Shown here: piece by piece, positions 50,093 to 57,298 of the stretch | How positions within the stretch are numbered: the first letter of the stretch is position 1 | How the letters are laid out: each line of letters begins with the position of its first letter | Assembly: GCF_002161805.1 (NCBI RefSeq) | Contig: NZ_NFIP01000003.1 | Location: 108,341 to 172,340, forward strand | From: Collinsella sp. An307 | GTDB taxonomy: Bacteria > Actinomycetota > Coriobacteriia > Coriobacteriales > Coriobacteriaceae | DNA: 64,000 bases | Direction of reading: 5' to 3' | Position numbers and translations under genes: made by a program | Notes under the pieces: generated by a model | The model's input: the letters and a program-made list of their open reading frames with translations, nothing else | The model's database searches: none | Told to the model about the DNA's origin: nothing

Positions 50093-51253
50093 ATGGCAGG
50101 TAAGAACATCCTCGTGATGCACGGCGGCGGCCCGACGGCTGTCATCAACGCATCGCTTTACGGCATCGTCGCCGAGGGCAAGGCCCATTCCGAGATCGCG
50201 CACGTCTACGGCGCGCACGGCGGCCCCTCCGGTCTTATGAACGGCACCCTCATCGACCTCAGCTCGATGGATGACTCCGAGCTCGTGCGCCTGCGCGACG
50301 CGCCGGGTTCCGCCATCGGCACGGGTCGCGACGCGCTCGCCGGTCATTACCCGGCTATGGTCGAGCTGCTCGTCAAGAACAAGATCGACATCGTGATGCC
50401 CACCGGCGGCAACGGCACGATGAACACCTGCGCTCTTCTGCAGGAGGCCATAAACGAGGCCGGTGTGGACATCCAGGTCATCGGCGTGCCCAAGACCATG
50501 GACAACGACATCGCCGAGATCGACCATGCGCCGGGCTACGGCAGCGCCGCGCGTTACGCCGCCCAGAGCGTGGGCGAGGTGTGCTGCGACGTGCACAGTA
50601 TGCCCATCCACATCGTGGTCGTCGAGGTCATGGGTCGTGCCGCCGGCTGGGTTGCGGCGGCGACCGCGCTCGCCGAGACCTGCGGTCAGGGCGGCCCCGA
50701 CCTCATCTATATGCCCGAGCGCGCCTTTGACCAGGATGCCTTCCTCGCTGACTGCCAGCGCATCATCGACACCAAGGGCGGCGGCGTGGTCGTGGCGAGC
50801 GAGGGTTTGCACTATGCGGACGGCACCCCCATCGTCGAGCCGGTTATGGAGGTCGAGCGCGCTACCTACTACGGTGACGTCTCCTCGCACCTGTCGAACC
50901 TCATCATCAAGCACCTCGGCTACAAGGCCCGCTCCGAGAAGCCCGGTCTGCTCGGCCGCGCCTCTACGGCGCTCCGGAGTGAGTCGGACGTGCGCGAGGC
51001 CGAAGAGGTCGGACGCGCCGCGGTGCGCGCCGCTCTCGCGGGCGAGACCGGCAAGATGGTCGGCATCCAGCGCATCCCGGGCGACGTGTACGGCATCGAG
51101 ACGAATCTCATCGATGTCGAGCGCGTTCGCATGATCGAGCGTCTGCTGCCCGATACGTTCATCAACGAGGCGGGCAATGGCGTTACGCCCGAGTTCAAGA
51201 CCTGGGCTGCACCCCTTGTGGGCGAGCTGCCGCGCTTCGTGAGCTTCCTGTAA
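50093..51253 (+). CDS. 6-Phosphofructokinase (PfkA superfamily, G/K type)
   Basis: This 386-residue kinase phosphorylates fructose-6-P or a related ketose-6-P. Seen: VMHGGGPTAVINASL, PTGGNGTMNT (equivalent of GGDGS), GVPKTMDNDI (equivalent of PGTIDND), GSAARYAA, VVEVMGRAAGWVAAA and GIQRIPGDVYG. The residue after GGN is Gly, as in ATP enzymes, but PKT carries Lys, as in PPi enzymes. This G/K pair is known from long ATP-type families as well, so the phosphoryl donor is uncertain. It starts 3 bp after the aldolase stop. Confidence 0.85.
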   Translation: MAGKNILVMHGGGPTAVINASLYGIVAEGKAHSEIAHVYGAHGGPSGLMNGTLIDLSSMDDSELVRLRDAPGSAIGTGRDALAGHYPAMVELLVKNKIDIVMPTGGNGTMNTCALLQEAINEAGVDIQVIGVPKTMDNDIAEIDHAPGYGSAARYAAQSVGEVCCDVHSMPIHIVVVEVMGRAAGWVAAATALAETCGQGGPDLIYMPERAFDQDAFLADCQRIIDTKGGGVVVASEGLHYADGTPIVEPVMEVERATYYGDVSSHLSNLIIKHLGYKARSEKPGLLGRASTALRSESDVREAEEVGRAAVRAALAGETGKMVGIQRIPGDVYGIETNLIDVERVRMIERLLPDTFINEAGNGVTPEFKTWAAPLVGELPRFVSFL

Positions 51254-51278
51254 GAGCGGAACCGAAGGAGACCGGCGT

Positions 51279-52115
51279 ATGAAACATATCTTTCTGAACC
51301 TCAAACGCTTTGATATCAAGCCCGAGCTGGGCGGCGTGAATCGCTTGGCCGAGCCCGAGCGCTGGGGCGAGGCCGTGACCTCGTCTATCAAGGAGGTTGC
51401 GAGCCGCTATGCGGACGCGGAGTTTGCCGCGTTTCTGCCCGAGGCGCATCTTACGAGCGCCGTTGCGGGCGCTGAGGGCTCGCCTCTGGGCGTGGGCTGC
51501 CAGGGCGTGCACACCGCCGACACCGCCCCGGGCGGCAACTTTGGCGCGTTCACGACGCTGCGCACCGGCAACGCCGTGGCCCAGCTCGGCTGCACCTGGG
51601 CGCTTATCGGCCACTGCGAGGAGCGCATGAACCTGCGCGCCATCATGGGTGAGGCCGGCGCGGACCCGGAGGCCGTTGAGGCCGCGGTCAACCGCATCCT
51701 CGCCCGCGAGGTCGCCGCGGCTCAGGCTGCGGGTCTCAAGGTGCTCTTCTGCATGGGCGAGCGCGAGGAAGAGGTCGACCGTTGGGACGAGGTGCTCGCC
51801 ACGCAGGTGCGCGAGGGTCTCGCCGAGGCGGACCTCGCCGGCGTGCGCGTTGCCTACGAGCCCGTGTGGAGCATCGGTCCGGGCAAGACCCCCGCAGACG
51901 CTCCGTACATCCAGAAGGTCGCCCGTCTCATCAAAGAGACGGTACCGGGAGTCGACGTGGTATACGGCGGTGGCCTCAAGGCCGATAACGCCGAGATGCT
52001 CGCCGGTATCCCCGAGATCGACGGCGGCCTCATCGCCCTCACGCGCTTCACCGGCGAGATTGGCTTCTATCCGGAGGAGTACGCCGAGATCGTTGACCTG
52101 TACATGAACGCGTAG
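51279..52115 (+). CDS. Divergent triose-phosphate isomerase family protein
   Basis: This 278-residue TIM barrel has TPI catalytic features in changed form. The Asn/Lys loop is FLNLKRFD (Asn7, Lys9) instead of GNWKM. The electrophilic His is His112 in ALIGHCEER (usually GHSERR), and the base is Glu194 in YEPVWSIGPGKTP, followed by VVYGGGLKADN. It may be the housekeeping TPI or a paralogue for a modified triose. It is 25 bp after the phosphofructokinase, in the same operon. Confidence 0.82.
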   Translation: MKHIFLNLKRFDIKPELGGVNRLAEPERWGEAVTSSIKEVASRYADAEFAAFLPEAHLTSAVAGAEGSPLGVGCQGVHTADTAPGGNFGAFTTLRTGNAVAQLGCTWALIGHCEERMNLRAIMGEAGADPEAVEAAVNRILAREVAAAQAAGLKVLFCMGEREEEVDRWDEVLATQVREGLAEADLAGVRVAYEPVWSIGPGKTPADAPYIQKVARLIKETVPGVDVVYGGGLKADNAEMLAGIPEIDGGLIALTRFTGEIGFYPEEYAEIVDLYMNA

Positions 52116-52169
52116 ACACGCATACCAACCATTGGCAACCAGCGGGTTTTACGACAGAAAGGAACCGCT

Positions 52170-53666
52170 ATGCATCTTGATTTCGAGTGGGGCACCGGCA
52201 TGATGGGAGCCGAGCTCCCCGATAACACCGATGTCTTTGTCACCGGCGAGACCGTAAAGGACCCCGAGTGCCTGCCGCAGGACTGGGATAGCCTGTACGC
52301 CGCCACCCTCGAGAGCATCCGCAACCCCATCGGCATGGATCCGCTCGCCTCCTATGCCGGCCCGGGCAAAAAGGTCGTCATCGTCATTCCCGACATCGTG
52401 AAGGGCGGCACCCAGCCTACCGCGCACCGCAAGGTCGCCATCCGTGCCTGCCTGGACGAGCTCTTCGCCCACGGCGTCAAGCACGATGACGTGCTTCTGC
52501 TCTTCTCCAACGGCCTGCATCCGCGCACCTCGACCGCCGAGGCCAAGCAGATTCTCGGTCTTGACCTCTACAACGAGTTCGAGGGCACGGGCCAGATCAC
52601 GAGCCACGACTCCGAGGACTACGATCACCTCGTCGACCTCGGCTTCACGCCGCAGGGCGACCACGTGATCATGAACAAGTACGTCTACGACGCCGACATC
52701 GCCATCCTCATCGGCCACACGCAGGGCAACCCCTACGGCGGCTACTCGGGCGGCTATAAGCACTGCGCTACCGGCATCACCCACTGGAAGAGCATCTCCG
52801 CTCATCACGTTCCGCGCGTCATGAGCCGTCCCGACTTTGTGCCCGTTTCCACCTCTTCCCTCATGCGCGACAAGTTCGACCAGCAGGGCATGTTCATGGA
52901 AGAGAAGATGGGCAAGAAGTTCTTCTGCGTGGACGCGGTGCTCGACACCTGGAGCCGCCAGATCGCCATCTTCTCGGGTTACGCCGCCGAGATGCAGCCC
53001 ATCGCCTGGGAGCTCGCCGACAAGCGCACCTACGTGCACTGGGCCGAGAAGAAGTACGACATCGTGGTCATGGGCATGCCCACGAACTTCCACTACGGCG
53101 ACGGCATGGGCACCAACCCCATCCAGATGATGCAGGCCGTCTCTGCCCAGGTCATCCGCCACAAGCGCATCCTCTCCGACCATTGCGTCTTTGTGATTGC
53201 GAGCTACTGCAACGGCTGGTTCCATGACGAGCGCTGGCCGTACCTGCGCGAGCAGTGGGAGCTGTGGCAGTCCGACAAGATGAACACGCTCGACGAGATG
53301 ATCAAGTACGGCGAGTACTTCGCTACCAACCAGGAGTACATCCGCAAGTACCGCTTCGCGAACGCGTTCCATCCGTTCCATGGCTTCAGCATGATGACCT
53401 GCGGCAACCTCGCCGAGAAGTACCTCGCTGCCACCTACATCGTGGGCGCGCAGAAGCCGGGCATCGCCCGCACCATGGGCCTCAAGACCCGCCCGACCTT
53501 CGAGGAGGCCATCGCCGACGCCACGCGCAAGTACACCGACGGCAACCCCAACATCCTGGCGCTGCCGCACGCGTACAACCGCGCCGTGCCGCACCTGTGC
53601 ATGAAGGACCCCTCGCAGAACAGCCACTTCATGGATGACGCTCCGGCGCATCCCTGCGGCTGCTAG
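52170..53666 (+). CDS. LarA-family nickel-pincer-dependent racemase/epimerase-like protein
   Basis: This 498-residue protein is a DUF2088/LarA homologue. Compared from memory with Lactobacillus plantarum LarA, the pincer-binding lysine is Lys197 in GGYSGGYK, the nickel-ligand His is His213 in SAHHVP, and the first catalytic His is His117 in NGLHPRTS. The second catalytic His (His174 in LarA) aligns with Asn188, although His183 is nearby. The C-terminus ends HPCGC. LarA itself racemises lactate; relatives act on malate and sugar acids. Its operon partners suggest a sugar-derived hydroxyacid. RBS AAAGGA. Confidence 0.82.
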   Translation: MHLDFEWGTGMMGAELPDNTDVFVTGETVKDPECLPQDWDSLYAATLESIRNPIGMDPLASYAGPGKKVVIVIPDIVKGGTQPTAHRKVAIRACLDELFAHGVKHDDVLLLFSNGLHPRTSTAEAKQILGLDLYNEFEGTGQITSHDSEDYDHLVDLGFTPQGDHVIMNKYVYDADIAILIGHTQGNPYGGYSGGYKHCATGITHWKSISAHHVPRVMSRPDFVPVSTSSLMRDKFDQQGMFMEEKMGKKFFCVDAVLDTWSRQIAIFSGYAAEMQPIAWELADKRTYVHWAEKKYDIVVMGMPTNFHYGDGMGTNPIQMMQAVSAQVIRHKRILSDHCVFVIASYCNGWFHDERWPYLREQWELWQSDKMNTLDEMIKYGEYFATNQEYIRKYRFANAFHPFHGFSMMTCGNLAEKYLAATYIVGAQKPGIARTMGLKTRPTFEEAIADATRKYTDGNPNILALPHAYNRAVPHLCMKDPSQNSHFMDDAPAHPCGC

Positions 53667-53678
53667 TAACGCTTTGGA

Positions 53679-53716
53679 GCTGTCTGGGCCGGGCATATGC
53701 CCCGTGCTCAGACAGC
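53679..53716. promoter_or_regulatory. Alternative stem overlapping element A
   Basis: GCTGTCTG (53679-53686) pairs perfectly with CAGACAGC (53709-53716). This cannot form together with the outer stem of element A, so the region has two mutually exclusive folds. Confidence 0.5.
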
Positions 53717-53757
53717 TTCGCTTTGCGAAGAACTGCGCGCGGAGCATATGCCCGGCC
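53687..53757 (+). repeat. Structured intergenic element A (plus orientation)
   Basis: The outer stem GGCCGGGCATATGC (53687-53700) pairs perfectly with 53744-53757. Inside are CCGTGC/GCGCGG and CTTCGC-TTT-GCGAAG, separated by an asymmetric internal loop TCAGACAG/AACT. The core shares CCGTGCTCA-ACAGCTTC and GCGAAGAACTGCGCGCGG with element B. It lies 21 bp after the LarA-like stop. No U-tract follows. Confidence 0.8.
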
Positions 53758-53857
53758 AGCCAGCCTGCACGGTTGCTTGAGCAGGACTGATTCCGTCGAC
53801 GTGATTGTTCGCCCGCACGTTTACGCCTTCCTGGAATAGGACCTAAACGTTGCTGAG

Positions 53858-53934
53858 AGTTCGGACGTGTCCGCCGCGCGCAGTTCTTCGCGCGCAGCGA
53901 GAAGCTGTTTGAGCACGGTGGACACGTCCGAACT
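53858..53934 (-). repeat. Structured intergenic element B (minus orientation)
   Basis: The outer stem AGTTCGGACGTGTCC (53858-53872) pairs perfectly with 53920-53934. Read on the minus strand, its 47-nt core matches that of element A, with the same CCGTGC/GCGCGG stem and TCAAACAG/AACT internal loop. The outer arms of A and B differ at about 6 of 14 aligned positions, with compensating changes on the other arm. It ends 25 bp before the gpi start. Between A and B, half-sites CACGTTTA (53816) and TAAACGTT (53844) recall the LacI operators O1/O2. Confidence 0.8.
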
Positions 53935-53959
53935 CCTCCGATACGAATTGGAGCTTCAC

Positions 53960-55222
53960 ATGCTCGATCTGAACATCAAGTTCGCTGAGAAGTTCGTTTC
54001 AACCGACGAGCTGGATGCCTACGCCGCTGCGCACGCTGACGTGCTCGCGCGCTGTCAAGCGGGCGAGGAGCGCTACGCTGACTCCCAGGGCTGGCTTGAC
54101 GTGGACGAGTGGGCGGGGCCCGAGATTCTCGACCGTACCGAGAAGCTCGCCGCGCACATCCGTGAGATTGCCGACACCTTCGTGATCATCGGCGTCGGCG
54201 GTTCCAACAACTCCGCCCGCGCCGTGGTGGAGGCCACGCACCCGAGCGGTGCGCGCATCGTCTACGCGGGCAACACGCTTTCCGCCTATGAGCTCAACCG
54301 GGTTATCGAGGAGCTCGAGGGGCATGAAGTGGTCATCGACTGCATCGCCAAGAACTTCGAGACGCTCGAGCCCGGTTCCTCGTTCCGCCTGCTCCGTCAG
54401 TACCTTGTTAAGCGCTATGGACGTGAGGAGGCCGCCCGCCGCATCGTCTGCTGCGGCACCATTGGCTCGCCGCTCGAAGACCTCTGCCATGCGGAGGGCT
54501 ACACCTTCGTGCCGTTTGCGACCAACGTAGGCGGCCGCTACACCGCGCTCACCGAGGTCCATCTGCTGCCGCTTGCCGTTGCCGGGGCAGACATCCGCGC
54601 CCTTGCCGCCGGTGCCAAGAAGATGCAGGAGCTCTGCCGCTGCTCCGACAGTGTCTCCAACTCCGCATGGCGCTATGCCTGCGCGCGCAACATCCTGTGG
54701 GACCGCGGCTACCGCGTCGAGCTTCTTGGTTTCTTTGAGCCGCGTTTCCGCTGGTTCTCCAAGTGGTGGGAGCAGCTCTTTGCCGAGAGCGAGGGTAAGG
54801 ACGGCAAGGGCATTTTCCCCTCGTCGCTCGAATGCTCTGAGGAGATGCACTCGCTCGGCCAGTACGCTCAGGACGGCACCCATCAGCTCTTTGAGACCTT
54901 CATCGACCTCACGACGCCCGGCGAGGGCGATAGCCTGGTCTTAGGTGGCACGGATGTTGCCGATGCCTTTGGGTATCTCGACGGCAAGGATTTTTGGGAC
55001 ATCAACAAGGCGAGCTTTACCGCCACGCGTGCGGCGCATGCCGAGGTCCTGCCCGTCTTCACGCTCGAGATCGACCGCATCGATGAGGAGCACTTCGGTA
55101 TGCTGTTCTACTGGTTTGCCTTTGCATGCTATGCTTCTGGTAGTCTGCTGGGTGTGAATCCATTCGATCAGCCCGGCGTAGAAGCCTATAAGCGCCTTAT
55201 GTTCGAGGCGCTGGGGAAATAG
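53960..55222 (+). CDS. Glucose-6-phosphate isomerase (short class) or related sugar-phosphate isomerase
   Basis: This 420-residue SIS-fold protein is of the PGI family. Seen: TFVIIGVGGSNNSARAVVEA (phosphate site, about 73-92), CCGTIGSPLEDLC, the acidic/His region SLGQYAQDGTHQLFET, and the C-terminal lysine in NPFDQPGVEAYKRLMFEAL. It interconverts glucose-6-P and fructose-6-P, or analogues. The family's usual SIGGS is GVGGS here, and the Arg-rich loop is changed, so it is divergent. The ATG at 53960 has TTGGAG upstream; longer frames would run through element B. Confidence 0.83.
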   Translation: MLDLNIKFAEKFVSTDELDAYAAAHADVLARCQAGEERYADSQGWLDVDEWAGPEILDRTEKLAAHIREIADTFVIIGVGGSNNSARAVVEATHPSGARIVYAGNTLSAYELNRVIEELEGHEVVIDCIAKNFETLEPGSSFRLLRQYLVKRYGREEAARRIVCCGTIGSPLEDLCHAEGYTFVPFATNVGGRYTALTEVHLLPLAVAGADIRALAAGAKKMQELCRCSDSVSNSAWRYACARNILWDRGYRVELLGFFEPRFRWFSKWWEQLFAESEGKDGKGIFPSSLECSEEMHSLGQYAQDGTHQLFETFIDLTTPGEGDSLVLGGTDVADAFGYLDGKDFWDINKASFTATRAAHAEVLPVFTLEIDRIDEEHFGMLFYWFAFACYASGSLLGVNPFDQPGVEAYKRLMFEALGK

Positions 55223-55238
55223 AGAAAGGATTTCTTTC

Positions 55239-55538
55239 ATGAAGGACGTTAAGCTGCTGTGCGCTGCTGGCACCTCCACCCAGGTGCTCGCCAAGAAGGT
55301 TCAGGAGACCGCCGACAACCTCGGTCTCGAGATGCACGTGACCGCTGGCCCTGTCACCGGTGACGACGAGGTCGCTACTGCCGACCTTCTGCTCCTCACC
55401 CCGCAGGTTGAGTTCAAGCTCGACCTTGTCAAGGTCACGTATCCCGAGAAGAAGATCGCCGTCATCGACCCGGAGGCCTTCGCCTCCGCTGATGCCCAGG
55501 CCATCATCGCTCAGATCAACAAGGAGCTCGGCGCCTAA
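55239..55538 (+). CDS. PTS lactose/cellobiose-family EIIB, orphan
   Basis: This 99-residue protein is a cytoplasmic phospho-carrier of the Lac/Chb type. The phospho-cysteine is Cys8 in VKLLCAAGTSTQVLAKKVQ, followed by DLLLLTPQVEFKLD. No EIIA or EIIC of this family is present in the window, so it is either an orphan working with a distant transporter or a regulatory carrier. It follows gpi by 16 bp and is probably co-transcribed. RBS AGAAAGGA. Confidence 0.85.
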   Translation: MKDVKLLCAAGTSTQVLAKKVQETADNLGLEMHVTAGPVTGDDEVATADLLLLTPQVEFKLDLVKVTYPEKKIAVIDPEAFASADAQAIIAQINKELGA

Positions 55539-55560
55539 GTCCGGCTGAATCTTGCCAAGC

Positions 55561-55613
55561 CTTTTGGTATCCGCCCCGCACGCGATGGGGTAGATACGTT
55601 GCGGACCAAAAAG
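55561..55613. promoter_or_regulatory. Hairpin preceding the terminator between EIIB and larC
   Basis: TTTTGG-TA-TCCGC (55562-55574) pairs with GCGGACCAAAA (55601-55611) with a small bulge. Its right arm contains TTGCGGAC (55599-55606), the same string as in the left arm of the next hairpin (55618-55625), so alternative pairing is possible. Confidence 0.5.
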
Positions 55614-55614
55614 T

Positions 55615-55656
55615 GATTGCGGACGGAATACATCTGCGTTCCGTCCGCAATCTTGT
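55615..55656 (+). terminator. Terminator between EIIB and larC
   Basis: GATTGCGGACGGAA (55615-55628) pairs perfectly over 14 bp with 55639-55652, followed by TTGTTG. It lies 42 bp before larC. Confidence 0.82.
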
Positions 55657-55693
55657 TGTGGGCGCTGTTGTGGTGCGCTGAAACGGGGAGATC

Positions 55694-57136
55694 ATGGGAA
55701 AGACGCTCTATCTTGATTGCACAAACGGCATCAGCGGCGATATGACCGTCGCTGCCCTGCTTGACTTGGGTGCCAACGAGGCGCGTCTGCGTGACGCGCT
55801 GGCGAGCCTGCCCGTTTCGGGATATGAGGTGCGCATCAGTCGCGTAAAGAAAGCCGGAATCGACTGCTGCGATTTTGACGTCGTGCTCGATGCGGCGCAC
55901 GAGAACCATGACCACGACATGGCCTATCTGCACGGTGAGAGCGGTGAGCACCATCATTCCCGTGACCATGTGTGCTGCCACGAGCATACCCACAATCATG
56001 TCCACTCCCATGAGCTGGGAAAAGATTACGATCACCATTGCGACCACGAGCATGATCACGGACATAGTCACGGGAACCACGGCCATGAGCACGCCCATCA
56101 CCATCATCACGAGCATCGTGGCCCCGCTGACATAGATGCGATCATCGATGCTGGCCAGCTTGCGCCGCGTGCCCGTGACCTTGCGCACCGCATGGTCGAC
56201 GTAATTGCCCATGCGGAGGCCAAGGCCCACGCCGTCCCCCTCTCTGAGGTGCACTTCCACGAGGTGGGGGCCATCGACTCTATCGTTGATATCGTGTCGG
56301 TGGCGGTGCTTCTTGACGACCTGGATATCGACCGCGTTATCGTTCCGCGCTTGGTGGACGGACACGGCACCATCCGCTGCCAGCACGGCGTCATCCCCGT
56401 TCCGGTTCCTGCGACCCTCAATATCGTCGAGGCCCACGGCCTGCCGCTTTCGGTCTCTGATGTCGAAGGCGAGCTGGTGACGCCCACCGGTGCCGCTATC
56501 GTTGCCGCCACGAGGGCCGAGCATGTGCTTCCTGAGCCGTTTAGGGTGGTCAAGACGGGTCTTGGTGCGGGCAAGCGCACCTATGAGTGCCCGAGCATCC
56601 TGCGCGCGATGCTGATCGAGGAGCTTCCTGGTGAGGGCGATCCTGCGCCTGCGACGAGCGCTTCGTTTACGGGCAATCCGCTTGCGGCGCCTACCATTGG
56701 GGCCGACGCGCCTACGCAGGTCGTCCGTTTGGAATGCGATATCGACGACGCGACGGGGGAGGAGCTCGCGTACGCCGCGGAGCGCATCCGTGAGGCAGGC
56801 GCGCGCGAGGTCCACTGGGCGCCGATCTTCACCAAGAAGGAGCGCCCTGCGTGGCAGCTTCAGGTTGTCGCCGCTGCCGGCGACGTTGCCGCTGTGGAGC
56901 ATGTCATCTTTGCCGAGACAACTACCATCGGCGTTCGTCGTTGGGTGTGTGAGCGCACGGTGCTTGCGCGCGAAGAACTTACGGTCGAGACGCCCTGGGG
57001 CGAGGTTCGCGCTAAGCGAGCGACGCTTCCCAACGGCTCTGCGCGCGTGAAGCCCGAGTATGCGGACTGCGCGCGTATTGCGCGGGCCGAGGGCGTGCCG
57101 CTGCGCGCGGTTATCGACGCCGCGACGCGCGCATAG
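55694..57136 (+). CDS. larC: LarC: nickel insertion enzyme for the pincer cofactor, uninterrupted, with His-rich insert
   Basis: This 480-residue protein inserts nickel into the pincer nucleotide (CTP-dependent cyclometallase in the characterised LarC). Seen: LYLDCTNGISGDMTVAALLDLG, EVHFHEVGAIDSIVDIV, GTIRCQHGVIPVPVPATL, LVTPTGAAIVAA, and the C-terminal LECDIDDATGEELAYA. Residues 69-141 hold about 30 histidines, a likely nickel store or ligand. In L. plantarum larC needs a programmed frameshift; here both parts are one frame. RBS GGGGAG. Confidence 0.92.
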   Translation: MGKTLYLDCTNGISGDMTVAALLDLGANEARLRDALASLPVSGYEVRISRVKKAGIDCCDFDVVLDAAHENHDHDMAYLHGESGEHHHSRDHVCCHEHTHNHVHSHELGKDYDHHCDHEHDHGHSHGNHGHEHAHHHHHEHRGPADIDAIIDAGQLAPRARDLAHRMVDVIAHAEAKAHAVPLSEVHFHEVGAIDSIVDIVSVAVLLDDLDIDRVIVPRLVDGHGTIRCQHGVIPVPVPATLNIVEAHGLPLSVSDVEGELVTPTGAAIVAATRAEHVLPEPFRVVKTGLGAGKRTYECPSILRAMLIEELPGEGDPAPATSASFTGNPLAAPTIGADAPTQVVRLECDIDDATGEELAYAAERIREAGAREVHWAPIFTKKERPAWQLQVVAAAGDVAAVEHVIFAETTTIGVRRWVCERTVLAREELTVETPWGEVRAKRATLPNGSARVKPEYADCARIARAEGVPLRAVIDAATRA

Positions 57137-57298
57137 GGATTGCGCTTATCGCCTACGCCCACCGGCTGCGATCGCCGTTTGCAGAAGACGGGTACATCCG
57201 GCGCCTCACCAAGGACACACGGGGTATAACCTTTCCAAGCCACGAAGCGTCCTGGCCGCCTGCGAGCGAGCGGGCGAGTGCGAGGGAAGGAGTCCGGT

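Noticed and set aside
53701-53919. Invertible promoter (phase variation) bounded by the inverted cores of elements A and B
   Set aside because: Inversion between the cores would swap the inner arms and destroy both perfectly paired outer stems. The present pairing argues that inversion is not frequent. No invertase gene is in the window.
53687-53934. Integron attC-like recombination sites
   Set aside because: Size and folding are similar, but I see no GTTRRRY/RYYYAAC boxes at the ends and no cassette genes or integrase.
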